Shown here in pieces: positions 1 through 8,178 of a stretch of 38,648 nucleotides of DNA; position 1 is the stretch's first letter; every line of letters starts with the position of its first letter. The position numbers were made by a program, and so were the translations under genes. The DNA comes from Candidatus Dormiibacterota bacterium (lineage in GTDB: Bacteria; Chloroflexota; Dormibacteria; Aeolococcales; Bog-877), in contig DAHUZL010000067.1 in assembly GCA_027306655.1 (NCBI GenBank), positions 1-38,648 on the forward strand. Direction: 5' to 3'. The notes beneath the pieces are model-generated. The model was not told where the DNA came from and made no database searches. It saw only the letters and a list, made by a program, of their open reading frames with translations.

Positions 1-678
1 GGCCTGCGGGCGGGGCGCTCGGGCGCCGCGGCCACGTCTCTCGCCGCCCTCGCGGCGGAGCTCCAGGGGGGCCGCCGGGCCGTCCCCCCCGCGGCGGCCG
101 CGCGGCGGGCGGTTGAGCGCGCCTACGCCGACCCCGCGCTCCATGTCGCCCCGCCCGCCGGCCGGAGCGGGGCCGCCGGACCCCCCCCGGGGCTGGGATG
201 GCTGGGGCGCGCGCTCCGCGCCCTCTTCCACCTCCTCCCCCCCGCGGGCTGGATCGCGCTGGGCACGGCCGTCCTGGTGGCCGGGCTGCTTCTCGCGCTC
301 TGGCGCCTCTGGGCCCCCGGGGTCGCCGGCCCGGGCGGGGAGGCGCCCGCCGACGCTCGTCCCACCCCCCGCGACCCCGAGTCCGCGTGGCGGGTGGCGC
401 AGGCGGCCGCCGCCGCGGGGCGTCACCGCGAGGCCGTGCGCCAGGCGTTCCACGCCCTCCTGCTGGGGGTGGCCCGGCGCCAGGCCCTCCGGGTCGACCC
501 CGCCTGGACCAACGCCGAGCTGCTCGCCGCGGCCGAGGCGGCGGGCGTGCTCGGACCGCGCCTCGGCCCCCTGGTGGGGACGTTCGACCGCGTCGTCTAC
601 GGCGGAGAGGACCCCGGGGTCGACGGCTGGGCCGCGTTCGCCACGGGCTGCCGCGCCGCCGAGGCGGCCCTCGGGTGA
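1..678 (+). CDS. DUF4129 membrane protein, C-terminal part
   Basis: The frame is open from the left edge to a TGA at 676-678, so the 5' end lies outside the window; about 225 codons are visible. One hydrophobic segment (about residues 80-101 of the visible part) is followed by a soluble tail. The tail contains the pattern REAVRQAFHALLLGVARRQ and then DPAWTNAEL, which matches the DUF4129 domain normally found at the C terminus of multi-pass proteins encoded with MoxR and DUF58 genes. It overlaps the next gene by four bases (GTGA at 675-678), so the two are probably translationally coupled. Its function is unknown; the family is presumed to work with MoxR ATPases at the membrane. Start and N-terminal domains cannot be judged. 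Confidence 0.8.
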   Translation, partial: GLRAGRSGAAATSLAALAAELQGGRRAVPPAAAARRAVERAYADPALHVAPPAGRSGAAGPPPGLGWLGRALRALFHLLPPAGWIALGTAVLVAGLLLALWRLWAPGVAGPGGEAPADARPTPRDPESAWRVAQAAAAAGRHREAVRQAFHALLLGVARRQALRVDPAWTNAELLAAAEAAGVLGPRLGPLVGTFDRVVYGGEDPGVDGWAAFATGCRAAEAALG

Positions 679-1898
679 TCGCGCCCCGGCCCGCCCGCCG
701 CCCGCTGGTCCTCTGGATCGTCGGGCTGGTGGGGGCCCTGGTCGTCCTCCTGGTCGCCACCATCCCCGCGACGCTCTCGCCGCCCGGAGACCGCTCCAGC
801 TTCGCCAACGGACGGTCCGGCACCCTCGCCCTGGTGAACCTCCTCGACGCCCGCGGCGCCCGGGTGCTCCGTCTCACCGGGTCCGGCTTCGCCGGCGCCC
901 TCCGGTCCGCCGCGGTCGTCGTCGAGGCGGGCCCGTCCCACCCGTTCACGGCCGCTCAGCGCCGGGCCCTGGTCCGCTTCGTCGCCGGCGGGGGCACGCT
1001 CCTCTATGCGGCTGCGGTGTCCGCCGTCGACACGCCGGTCCTGCGCGCGTTCGGGATCGCACCGGGGCCGGTGGTGGCCGCGCCCGCTGCGGCGCCGCTG
1101 CTGCCGGTGATGCCGCCGCACGCGGGCCTGGTGCGCCTGGGGAGGGCCCACCTCCTTCGGGGGCTCGTCCCCGGCGTCCTCCCGCTCCTCCCCGCCCCCC
1201 GAGGGGTGGTGGCGGTGGCGCGGCCGCTCGGCCACGGCCACCTGTACGCGCTCGGCTCCGTCGGCGCCGTCGACAATGCCGGGCTCCGGCGGGACGGCGA
1301 CGCCGCGTTCGTGCTCGGGCTCCTGGCCCTGGCGCCCGGTCGCCGGGTGGTGGTCGACGAGATCCACCACGGCTTCGTCGCCGGGACGGGAGCCGGGGCC
1401 CTCGTCTTCGGGACGCCGCTCGGGCTGGCGCTCCTGCTCCTCGCCGTGGCCGCGCTGGTGGCCGGGGCCACCCAGGGCCGGCGGCTCGGCCGCCCGCTGC
1501 CGCCCCCCGAGCTCCAGGTGGTGCGTTCGACCGATGACCATCTCCGGGCGATCGCGGACCTGTACGCTCGCACCCGTGACCGGGGGGCGGTGGCGGGGCG
1601 GATCCAGACGCAGCTCATGGCGGTGGTCCGCGAGGCGACGGGCGGAGCGCCTCAGGCCGACGCCGCGACGGTGACGGGGGCTTTGCGGGTGCTCCGGCCG
1701 GCCGAGGCGGAGGCGGTGGGGGCCACGCTCGCCGGCCTCGCCGAGCTGGAGCGGGGACCGTGCCCGCCGGCCCGGCTGCTCGAGCTCGCCCGTGGCGCCG
1801 ACAGCTGCGCCCGCCGCGTCCGCGGGAGTCCCGACGGGAACGCCTCCCGGGCCGCGGTCGCCCCGCGCGCAGGCCCGAGCGGGCCGGGATGGCGCTGA
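675..1898 (+). CDS. DUF4350-type membrane protein
   Basis: The GTG at 675 overlaps the upstream stop and begins a 407-residue protein. It has an N-terminal membrane segment (about residues 9-31), an extracytoplasmic domain with the DUF4350 look (SSFANGRSGTLALVNLLDARG, then GGGTLLYAAA) and a second membrane segment (about 242-266), followed by a cytoplasmic tail. DUF4350 proteins are standard neighbours of DUF4129, MoxR and DUF58 genes; no enzymatic activity is known. The start choice rests on the four-base coupling and on the hydrophobic segment directly after it. The 3' end overlaps the MoxR start by ten bases. The family assignment is good and the function is unknown. Confidence 0.8.
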   Translation: MIAPRPARRPLVLWIVGLVGALVVLLVATIPATLSPPGDRSSFANGRSGTLALVNLLDARGARVLRLTGSGFAGALRSAAVVVEAGPSHPFTAAQRRALVRFVAGGGTLLYAAAVSAVDTPVLRAFGIAPGPVVAAPAAAPLLPVMPPHAGLVRLGRAHLLRGLVPGVLPLLPAPRGVVAVARPLGHGHLYALGSVGAVDNAGLRRDGDAAFVLGLLALAPGRRVVVDEIHHGFVAGTGAGALVFGTPLGLALLLLAVAALVAGATQGRRLGRPLPPPELQVVRSTDDHLRAIADLYARTRDRGAVAGRIQTQLMAVVREATGGAPQADAATVTGALRVLRPAEAEAVGATLAGLAELERGPCPPARLLELARGADSCARRVRGSPDGNASRAAVAPRAGPSGPGWR

Positions 1899-2851
1899 GG
1901 GTGGAGACGCTCCGCGAGGCGGCGGCGCGGGTGCGCGCGGAGGCCGGCCGGGTCCTGGTCGGGCCGCTGGAGATCGTGGACCTCTGCCTGCTCGCCATGA
2001 TCGTGGGCGGCCACGTCCTCCTGGAGGGGGTGCCCGGGACCGCCAAGACCCTGCTCGCCCGGACCCTGGCGCGCCTGACCGACGCCCGCTTCGCCCGGGT
2101 CCAGTTCACTCCCGACCTGCTGCCCGCCGACGTCATCGGGACCGTCGTGTACAACCAGCAGACGGCGGCGTTCGAGGTGCGTCCGGGACCGATCTTCAGC
2201 GACATCGTGCTCGCCGACGAGGTCAATCGCAGCCCGGCTCGGACCCAGGCGGCGCTCCTGGAGGCGATGGAGGAGAAGCAGGTCACGCTCGACAACCGGC
2301 GTCATCCCCTGGGCGACCGGTTCATGGTCATCGCGACCCAGAACCCGATCGAGTACGAGGGCACCTACCCTCTCCCCGAGGCCCAGCTCGACCGGTTCCT
2401 CGTCAAGCTCGAGGTGCCCTATCTTCCGATCGCCGACGAGGCCGTGCTGGCGCGCCGGGTGGCGGAGGGATTCGATCCCAACGACCTCAGCGCCATCGGG
2501 ACGCCCCCGGTGGTGGACGCCCCGATCCTGGCCGCCCTGCGCCGCGAGGTCGGGGCGGTGCGCGTGGAGGACCCGGTGCTCCAGTACGCGGTCGCGATCG
2601 TCGACGCCACCCGGCACGGGGGTGACCTCTCGCTCGGGGCCAGTCCCCGGGGGACGGTGGCGCTGGTCCGCCTCGGTCAGGCGGCGGCCGCGCTGGCGGG
2701 CCGCGACTACTGCCAGCCGGAGGACGTCAAGGGGATCGCGGTGGCGGCGCTCCGGCACCGGGTCCTGCGCCGGCCGGAGGCGGAGATCCAGGGGGTCGGG
2801 GAGGTGACGGCGATCGAGCGAGCGCTGGCCCGGGTCCCGGTGCCGCGCTGA
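1889..2851 (+). CDS. MoxR-family AAA+ ATPase
   Basis: A 320-residue MoxR ATPase. Visible motifs are Walker A GVPGTAKT (residues 47-54), the MoxR-type Walker B IVLADEVNR (about 106-114), LLEAMEE, the sensor/glutamine stretch IATQNPIEYEGTYPLPEAQLDRF just past the centre, and a C-terminal AAA lid with ASPRG. MoxR ATPases act as chaperone-like unfoldases that work with VWA/DUF58 partner proteins, which fits the DUF58 gene 19 nt downstream. The ATG at 1889 is chosen because it gives the usual family length and overlaps the stop of the preceding gene; a longer frame upstream reads into that gene. The substrate is unknown. Confidence 0.95.
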   Translation: MALRVETLREAAARVRAEAGRVLVGPLEIVDLCLLAMIVGGHVLLEGVPGTAKTLLARTLARLTDARFARVQFTPDLLPADVIGTVVYNQQTAAFEVRPGPIFSDIVLADEVNRSPARTQAALLEAMEEKQVTLDNRRHPLGDRFMVIATQNPIEYEGTYPLPEAQLDRFLVKLEVPYLPIADEAVLARRVAEGFDPNDLSAIGTPPVVDAPILAALRREVGAVRVEDPVLQYAVAIVDATRHGGDLSLGASPRGTVALVRLGQAAAALAGRDYCQPEDVKGIAVAALRHRVLRRPEAEIQGVGEVTAIERALARVPVPR

Positions 2852-2870
2852 GCCCGCCGGGGGTGTCGGG

Positions 2871-4175
2871 ATGACCGGCCGCGCCCTCGTCCTGGTCCTC
2901 GTCCCGGTGGCGCTGCTCCTCGCCGCCACCGCGGTGGCGGGCCTCACCGCGCTGGCCGGCCTGGCCGTGGTCGTCCTGGCGGCGGCATGCGTCGCGGATC
3001 ACCGCCTGGCGCCCGCCGCCGGCCAGTGGGAGGTGCGCCGCCACCACGACCCCCTGCTGTCGATCGGGGTGGCGAACCCCGTCGACCTGCTGGTCCGCAG
3101 CGCGAGTCGCCATCCCACCCGGGTCCTGGTGCGCGACGAGGTCCCGATCGAGCTGCACCCCGAGCCGCTGGTGTTCTCCGCCCGCCTGCCCGCCTTCGGA
3201 GAGGTGCGGCTCCGCACCACGCTGGTCCCGCGCCGGCGCGGCCGCTACCCCCTCGGCCGGGTGGTGCTCCGGGCCACCGGTCCGCTCGGGCTGTGGACGC
3301 GCCAGGTGCACCTGGCGCTGGACGGCGAGGTGCGGGTCTATCCGGACCTCAACCCGGTGCGCGGCTGGGACAGCCGCAGCCGGCACGGCGCCCCCGCCTC
3401 CGCCGGGATCCGGCGGACGCCGAAGGCCGGCCAGGGACTGGAGTTCCGCGGGGTGCGCGAGCAGGTGGACGGCGACGATTTCCGGCTCGTCAACTGGCGG
3501 GCCTCGGCGCGGCTGGGTCGGCTCATGATCACCGAGCGTCAGCCGGAACGGGCCCAGACGGTGTGGATCCTGCTCGATTGCGGGCGGGTGATGCAGGGGG
3601 GGATCGGGGCGCTGCAGAAGCTGGACCATGCCTGCAACGCCGCCCTCCTGTTCGCCCACGTCGCCGCCCTCGCCGGGGACCGGGTCGGCGTGCTCGCGTT
3701 CGCGGACCAGGTGGGGGCCGTGCTTGCGCCCCGCGCCGGCCCGGTCCAGTTCCGACGCGTCCTGGACCTCCTCTACGCGCTCCGGCCCACCAGCCTGGAG
3801 TCGGACCCGGCGGGGGCGCTGGCACGCTGGCGCCGGCTCCAGGGACGGCGCGCGCTGCTCGTCCTCTTCACCGACGTCGCGGACGCCGCCGGGGCGGGTC
3901 GGCTGGCCACCGCGGTGGCCGCGGCCCAGCCGCGCCATGTGGCCCTGGTCGTGACCCAGCAGGACCCCGCCCTCTCACGAGCGGCGTGGGCTCCGCTGCG
4001 GACGGTGAACGCCGTCTACCTGCGGGCGGCGGCGCTGGCGGCGATCGCCGACCGGGGCCAGGGGCTGGATGCGCTCCGCAGCCGCGGCGTCCTCACCCTC
4101 GACAGCACCGTCGAGGCCCTGGCCCCGGCGCTCGTCACCCGATACCTGGAGCTGAAGGCGCGGGCGCGCTGGTGA
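2871..4175 (+). CDS. DUF58 domain protein
   Basis: A 434-residue protein with two N-terminal hydrophobic stretches (about residues 5-40) and then a DUF58 domain. The diagnostic motif GLEFRGVREQVDGDDFRLVNW lies at about residues 190-210. After it comes a VWA-like fold with a degenerate MIDAS-type segment (WILLDCG) and LVLFTDVAD near 325. DUF58 proteins are MoxR partners, linked in other bacteria to envelope maturation and stress. Its last 41 bases overlap the 3' end of the convergent ispH gene, so transcription or termination of the two may interfere. Family assignment is confident; the process served is not known. Confidence 0.92.
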   Translation: MTGRALVLVLVPVALLLAATAVAGLTALAGLAVVVLAAACVADHRLAPAAGQWEVRRHHDPLLSIGVANPVDLLVRSASRHPTRVLVRDEVPIELHPEPLVFSARLPAFGEVRLRTTLVPRRRGRYPLGRVVLRATGPLGLWTRQVHLALDGEVRVYPDLNPVRGWDSRSRHGAPASAGIRRTPKAGQGLEFRGVREQVDGDDFRLVNWRASARLGRLMITERQPERAQTVWILLDCGRVMQGGIGALQKLDHACNAALLFAHVAALAGDRVGVLAFADQVGAVLAPRAGPVQFRRVLDLLYALRPTSLESDPAGALARWRRLQGRRALLVLFTDVADAAGAGRLATAVAAAQPRHVALVVTQQDPALSRAAWAPLRTVNAVYLRAAALAAIADRGQGLDALRSRGVLTLDSTVEALAPALVTRYLELKARARW

Positions 4176-5064
4176 CCGCGTCCGCGGCCCCTGCCGGCTC
4201 CGGCTGCATCGCCTCCAGCGCGGTGATCACCGCGCGGGTGATCACGGTGGGGGTCGACGCGCCGGACGTGACCCCCACCCGGCGGCACCCCCGGAACCAC
4301 TCCGGCCGGAGGTCCTCGGCGGTGTCGACCAGGTAGGCTGGCCGGCCGGCGTGCTCCTGGATCACCTGCACCAGCCGCTGGGAGTTGCTGCTGCGCGGGC
4401 TGCCCACGACCACCACCACATCGCAGCCGGGGGCGGCCGCCACCGCCGCCTCCTGGCGCTCCTGGGTCGCGTTGCAGATCTCGTTGTGGACCTCGATGTG
4501 GGGGTAGCGCTCCTGCAGGCGGGCGATCACGGCCCGGGTGTCCCAGAGCGAGAGGGTGGTCTGGGTGGTGACGGCCAGCCGTTCGGCGGCCAGCTCGAGC
4601 TGGTCCACGTCCGCGACCGACTCCACCAGGTGGATCCGTCCGGGGGCCTCTCCCAGGACGCCCTCGGGCTCGGGGTGGCCGTGCCGGCCGATGTACACGA
4701 TGGTGTACCCCCGTCCCACCAGATCCCGGACCAGGTCGTGGGTGCGGATCACGTCGGTGCACGTGGCGTCGACGGTGTGGAGGCCGCGGGCCCGGGCCCG
4801 CTCGCGCACCTCCGGCGAAACGCCGTGGGCGGTGAAGATCACGGTGCCGCTCTCGATGGCGTCCAGGCCCCGGAGCCGGGTGGCGGCGTCCACCAGCCGC
4901 ACCCCGGACTCCGCCAGCTCGGTGGTCACGTGCTCGTTGTGGACCAGGTACCCCAGCATCGCGATCGGTTCGCCAGTCCGCTCCGCCCCCACCGCGCGGG
5001 CGGCCCGGATCGCCTCCACCACGCCGTGGCAGTAGCCGCGGGGGACGATCTTGACCACCTCCAT
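4135..5064 (-). CDS. ispH: 4-hydroxy-3-methylbut-2-enyl diphosphate reductase (IspH/LytB)
   Basis: Last enzyme of the MEP isoprenoid pathway, a 4Fe-4S protein reducing HMBPP to IPP and DMAPP. The three cluster cysteines are visible in GYCHG, DATCTD and EICNAT (about residues 12, 102 and 197), with the active-site segments LVHNEHV, FTAHGVS and GHPEPEGV. At about 309 residues it has normal family length. Two ATGs stand in tandem (5067 and 5064). The second is preferred because a TAGGAT -10 hexamer lies exactly six bases before it, which suggests a leaderless mRNA. The C-terminal 25 or so residues are a proline/alanine-rich tail whose coding bases overlap the DUF58 gene. Confidence 0.96.
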   Translation of the reverse strand: MEVVKIVPRGYCHGVVEAIRAARAVGAERTGEPIAMLGYLVHNEHVTTELAESGVRLVDAATRLRGLDAIESGTVIFTAHGVSPEVRERARARGLHTVDATCTDVIRTHDLVRDLVGRGYTIVYIGRHGHPEPEGVLGEAPGRIHLVESVADVDQLELAAERLAVTTQTTLSLWDTRAVIARLQERYPHIEVHNEICNATQERQEAAVAAAPGCDVVVVVGSPRSSNSQRLVQVIQEHAGRPAYLVDTAEDLRPEWFRGCRRVGVTSGASTPTVITRAVITALEAMQPEPAGAADAVTSAPAPSAPGIG

Positions 5065-5076
5065 CATCCGATCCTA
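5062..5076 (-). promoter_or_regulatory. Leaderless-type promoter of ispH
   Basis: On the minus strand TAGGAT (5076-5071) is followed by six bases (CGGATG) and then the ATG at 5064. A start point 6-7 bases after the -10 would coincide with that ATG, leaving no 5' UTR. No Shine-Dalgarno sequence or clear -35 box is seen. The same TANNNT-N6-start spacing recurs at four other genes in the window. Confidence 0.55.
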
Positions 5077-5335
5077 TCAAGCCCCGCGCGATCGTCTCGC
5101 CCGGATCGGGGTCCCGATCGCGCAGCTCGTCCCAGCCCCGCTCAGCGACCAGCGCCCCCCGCTCCCGCCCGGGAGGTGAGCGGTCGAGCGACGAGCCGCC
5201 GGCGAGCGGGTGGCCGCTCTCACGCCTCCGCACCGAGGACGGCGGCGAGAGGGTCACGCTGCGGATGGCGCTACGGAGCCCGGAACCCCGGTGGGGTGAT
5301 CGTCACCGCCCGAGGGAGTCCGGGCGCTGTGTCAG

Positions 5336-5713
5336 TCAGTACGGCGCGCGTAGGTCCGGGAACATGGGGAAGTGCCGGACATTGCGCGTCAGCAGCCGTG
5401 ACTCCGCGCGGAGGGCGGTGGCAGCGATGGCCAGGTCCGCGCTGTCGATGCCGTGATGACCGGGGAGCCAGCGCCGGCCCAGCGAGCCGGCTTGCTCGGC
5501 CACCTGCGCGTCGACTGGGTGCCAGATGAGAGTCGACAACAGCGAGCGGGTGTCGTCCTCTTCCTCTGTCCGCATCCCGGCGAGGACCTCCAACCGGGTG
5601 ATCTCGCTGGCGTGCAACGGTGCGGCCGAGCGCTCCCGATGGAGGAGCTCGGCGGCGTCCCGGTGCCCGCGCAGGTAGTCGATCAGCACCGAGGTGTCGA
5701 CCAGCGCGGTCAC
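5336..5713 (-). CDS. vapC: VapC-type PIN-domain ribonuclease toxin
   Basis: A 125-residue PIN-domain protein. The acidic residues expected in the Mg-binding site are present: D6 in LVDTSVLIDYL, E42 in RLEVLAG and D90/D93 in GIDSADLAIAATA, followed by LLTRNVRHF, a typical PIN ending. VapC toxins cleave RNA, often initiator tRNA or rRNA, and are held inactive by the cognate antitoxin. The GTG start overlaps the antitoxin stop (GTGA at 5710-5713), the usual toxin-antitoxin coupling. No motif shows which RNA it cuts. The pair sits between two parts of a MoxR-type cluster and was probably acquired separately. Confidence 0.92.
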   Translation of the reverse strand: MTALVDTSVLIDYLRGHRDAAELLHRERSAAPLHASEITRLEVLAGMRTEEEDDTRSLLSTLIWHPVDAQVAEQAGSLGRRWLPGHHGIDSADLAIAATALRAESRLLTRNVRHFPMFPDLRAPY

Positions 5714-5964
5714 GAGCTGGATTGGGAGAGGCGCGATCCGGAACGCAGACCGTCCACCCAGGCTGCCCCGTCCAGGTCGCGGTCCTTCCAGGAGCCGAAT
5801 GCGCGGCGCATGGCCGCAAGGTCATCCTCGCTGGACCGTTCCGCCCCGTACACCGTCTCAACCGCGTCTCGGATCAGGGAGGAGATGGATCGACCGGTGC
5901 GCGCGGCTTCCGCGTCGAGGGCTCTGCGCTCCTCGGTGGTGAGTGAGATCTGGGTCCGCATCAT
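5710..5964 (-). CDS. vapB: Ribbon-helix-helix antitoxin (VapB-type)
   Basis: About 84 residues. The N terminus MMRTQISLTTEERRALD and the following ARTGRSISSLIRDAV form a ribbon-helix-helix DNA-binding domain, and the acidic C-terminal half (SSEDDLAAM, DRDLDGAAWVDGL) is typical of the toxin-neutralising tail. The frame extends six codons upstream to 5982. The ATG at 5964 is preferred because it begins the conserved domain and lies exactly six bases after a TACTCT -10 hexamer. It is expected to bind the PIN toxin encoded downstream and to repress its own promoter, and a tandem 15-bp repeat sits just upstream of that promoter. Confidence 0.88.
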   Translation of the reverse strand: MMRTQISLTTEERRALDAEAARTGRSISSLIRDAVETVYGAERSSEDDLAAMRRAFGSWKDRDLDGAAWVDGLRSGSRLSQSSS

Positions 5965-5976
5965 GATGTAAGAGTA
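5965..5976 (-). promoter_or_regulatory. Leaderless-type promoter of vapBC
   Basis: TACTCT (minus strand, 5976-5971) is followed by TACATC and then the ATG at 5964. The six-base spacing predicts transcription starting at or next to the start codon. No convincing -35 consensus is seen; the -35 position falls inside the direct repeat at 5987-6016. Confidence 0.5.
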
Positions 5977-5986
5977 CATCATTCTC

Positions 5987-6016
5987 CGCCCCGTTCACCG
6001 TCGCCCCGTTCACCGT
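5987..6016. repeat. Perfect 15-bp tandem repeat upstream of vapB
   Basis: CGCCCCGTTCACCGT occurs twice back to back (5987-6001 and 6002-6016). The first copy covers the expected -35 position of the vapB promoter. Direct repeats at this place are a plausible binding site for a ribbon-helix-helix antitoxin, but the repeat could also be a chance duplication. The rest of 6017-6221 shows no gene I can support. Confidence 0.5.
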
Positions 6017-6221
6017 GTGGTCTGGATGCCCCGTGCGACAAATGGCAGCTCCGATGCCGTCGTGGTCCGCCGCCGGCGGATCGAGCCACCCCTGCAGAAC
6101 CGTCCTGGAGCTCGCCCTGCAGGATCAGCGGCGTTTCCACAGTGGCGTGGTTCACCTCCACTACCGCACCCGGACGTGAGGCGACGGCGGGGCTGCGGGT
6201 GCCAGCGCGGCCGATCCGGGG

Positions 6222-7211
6222 TCACGGGCGGCCGGCGACCACCGCGGAGTCAGCAGCGCGGCCCCGTCCGGCGCCGAGGAGCCAGCCGAAGAGGACGAGC
6301 CCCGACACCGCCCCGACCCCGAGCTTGACCCCGACCGCCAACCCCGACGGGGTCACGAACCCCTCGATCAGCCCGGCCACCACCAGCAGGCAGGCGGCCC
6401 CGGCGCAGAGGCGCGCCGCCGGCCCGGCGGCGTGGGCGAGCGCCGCCCCGCGCCGCTGCAGCCCCGGGCGCAGCCAGGCGTCCCCCAACCGCAGGCCGGC
6501 GCCCGCGGCGGTGCAGATGACGGTCAGCTCGATCACCCCGTGGGGGACGATCAGCGCCCAGAACTGAGCGTCGAGCCCGGCCGTGTGCGAGGCCTCGGCG
6601 AGGGTGCCGAGCTGGAAGCCGTTGACCAGCAGCACCAGCACCGTCGGGACGCCGGCGCAGAGTCCGAGCCCGAACGCGAGCAGGGCGACTCGGATGTTGT
6701 TCTGAATGATGAGCGCGCTGAGGGGGGAGGCGAGCTGTCCTGAGAGTGCAGCCGGGTTGCCCAGGTGGTGCCCGGCGAGCCCGGCGCGCACCGAGGCCGG
6801 CACCAGCTCGGTGAGGTCGGGACGGAGAGCGACCGCCGCCCAGCCGGCGGCGGCGCCGACCAGGAGGCTGAACGCGGCCAGGCCGACATAGCGACCGTGG
6901 GCCCGGAAGAGCCGGGGCAGCCCCACCGCGAAGAAGCCGCCCAGGTGGCGGAGCCGGGGGGGAGGCGCCCGATAGAGCAGCGGCTGGCCCTGGACCAGGA
7001 GCTGGGTCAGCTCGGCCACCACGCGGTCGCCGGGGTAGTCGCGGGCGGCGATCGCGAAGTCGGTGCTGACGGCGCGGGTGAGGGCCGCCAGCCGGTCGAC
7101 ATCCCCGAGCGCAGCTCGTCGCGCGCGTCCTCCGCGAAGGCGGAGCTGGATCTGGCGGAGCTCCCGCCACGCCGGCTCCCGCTCGCGGACGAACGACTCC
7201 AGCGGGATCAC
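6222..7211 (-). CDS. SpoIIM-like (stage II sporulation protein M family) membrane protein
   Basis: A 329-residue protein with a soluble N-terminal helical region (MIPLESFVREREPAWREL, residues 1-18), followed after about residue 105 by roughly five membrane helices. The family pattern NNIRVALLAFGLGLCAG and the later PHGVIELTVICTAAG are clear SpoIIM (DUF95) signatures. In sporulating Firmicutes SpoIIM helps remodel septal peptidoglycan; in non-sporulating high-GC bacteria the paralogue is usually encoded with RDD, MoxR and DUF58 genes, as here, and its role is unknown. The GTG start at 7211 is preceded by a purine-rich GGGGAGGGG with good spacing. It is divergent from the RDD gene. Confidence 0.88.
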   Translation of the reverse strand: MIPLESFVREREPAWRELRQIQLRLRGGRARRAALGDVDRLAALTRAVSTDFAIAARDYPGDRVVAELTQLLVQGQPLLYRAPPPRLRHLGGFFAVGLPRLFRAHGRYVGLAAFSLLVGAAAGWAAVALRPDLTELVPASVRAGLAGHHLGNPAALSGQLASPLSALIIQNNIRVALLAFGLGLCAGVPTVLVLLVNGFQLGTLAEASHTAGLDAQFWALIVPHGVIELTVICTAAGAGLRLGDAWLRPGLQRRGAALAHAAGPAARLCAGAACLLVVAGLIEGFVTPSGLAVGVKLGVGAVSGLVLFGWLLGAGRGRAADSAVVAGRP

Positions 7212-7310
7212 CGCTCTGCCCCTCCCCGCGGGGCGCGGCCGGACCGCACCGACGGCGCCCGCCGACGGCGTCCCGATCCGAGCGGGTGGGCGCTACGATC
7301 CCGCCAGCCG

Positions 7311-8144
7311 ATGCTGGACCAGGTCACGATCCGCACCCCGGAGAGCGTGGTCCTCGACATCCCCGTGGCCGGCATCGGCTCCCGCTTCCTCGCCGCGCTC
7401 CTGGACTCCCTGGTCATCATCGTGGTCGACCTGGCCCTGCTGTTCGCGGTGGTCGCCATCATCGGTCCAGCATCGCACCCGGGAGTCGCCGGCCCGCTGC
7501 TGATCGTGCTGGTGGTGGTGGCCTCCCTGGTTCCCCTCGCCTACTACGTCGTCTGGGAGCTGGGCAGCGGCGGCCGGTCCCTGGGCAAGGTCGCCTGCGG
7601 CCTCCGGGTGGTTCGCCTGGACGGGGTCCCCGTGGGCGCGGGCGAATCCCTGGTGCGCAACATCGTCCGCCTGATCGACTTCCTGCCTGTCGCCTACGGG
7701 GTCGGCGTGGTCACCATGTTCATCGCCCCAGGCTCGCGGCGGCTGGGGGACCTGGCCGCCGGGACGGTGGTCATCCGGGAGCGGACCGCGGCGGCGGCCC
7801 CCGGCAGCGGCGGCCGCCTGGGGCCGGCCCTGGCCGTGACCGATGCCGGCCCGCCGGTGCCCGGACTGGAGCGCGCCGGTGCGGCCGAGCTCGGGTTGCT
7901 GCGCGCCTACCTCGAGCGGGGCGACCTCGCCTCGGACCGCCGGCGCACGCTCGCCGACGAGATCGCGGCCGGGCTCAGCACCCGCTGGGGGATCGACCCC
8001 CTCGCGCGAGGTCCCGAGCCGGCCGACCTCTGGCTCCAGCGCGCCTACCTCCAGCTCCACGCCCGCCTCTATCCCGGGGCCCGGCTCGACGGGCCGAGCG
8101 CGCCCGGGGACGCCCCTGCCCCCGCCCCGGCGCCCCCCGCGTGA
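7311..8144 (+). CDS. RDD family membrane protein
   Basis: A 277-residue protein. An amphipathic start (MLDQVTIRTPESVVLDIPVAG) leads into the RDD signature IGSRFLAALLDSL, with R and D residues in the first helix, then two further helices and the motif GGRSLGKVACGLRVV. The end of the domain is SRRLGDLAAGTVVIRER. After residue 165 there is a soluble helical C-terminal extension of about 110 residues that I do not recognise. The ATG at 7311 is used; a possible -10, TACGAT (7294-7299), lies 11 bases before it. The divergent SpoIIM gene and the upstream MoxR/DUF58 genes form the familiar functional set. Confidence 0.88.
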   Translation: MLDQVTIRTPESVVLDIPVAGIGSRFLAALLDSLVIIVVDLALLFAVVAIIGPASHPGVAGPLLIVLVVVASLVPLAYYVVWELGSGGRSLGKVACGLRVVRLDGVPVGAGESLVRNIVRLIDFLPVAYGVGVVTMFIAPGSRRLGDLAAGTVVIRERTAAAAPGSGGRLGPALAVTDAGPPVPGLERAGAAELGLLRAYLERGDLASDRRRTLADEIAAGLSTRWGIDPLARGPEPADLWLQRAYLQLHARLYPGARLDGPSAPGDAPAPAPAPPA

Positions 8145-8178
8145 CCGAAGCCGCGGCCGCCCCGCGCGCGGGCATCGC

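Noticed and set aside
4016-5257. A longer minus frame over ispH
   Set aside because: It is a different frame from the ispH protein, which has all three cluster cysteines, and it has no recognisable content.
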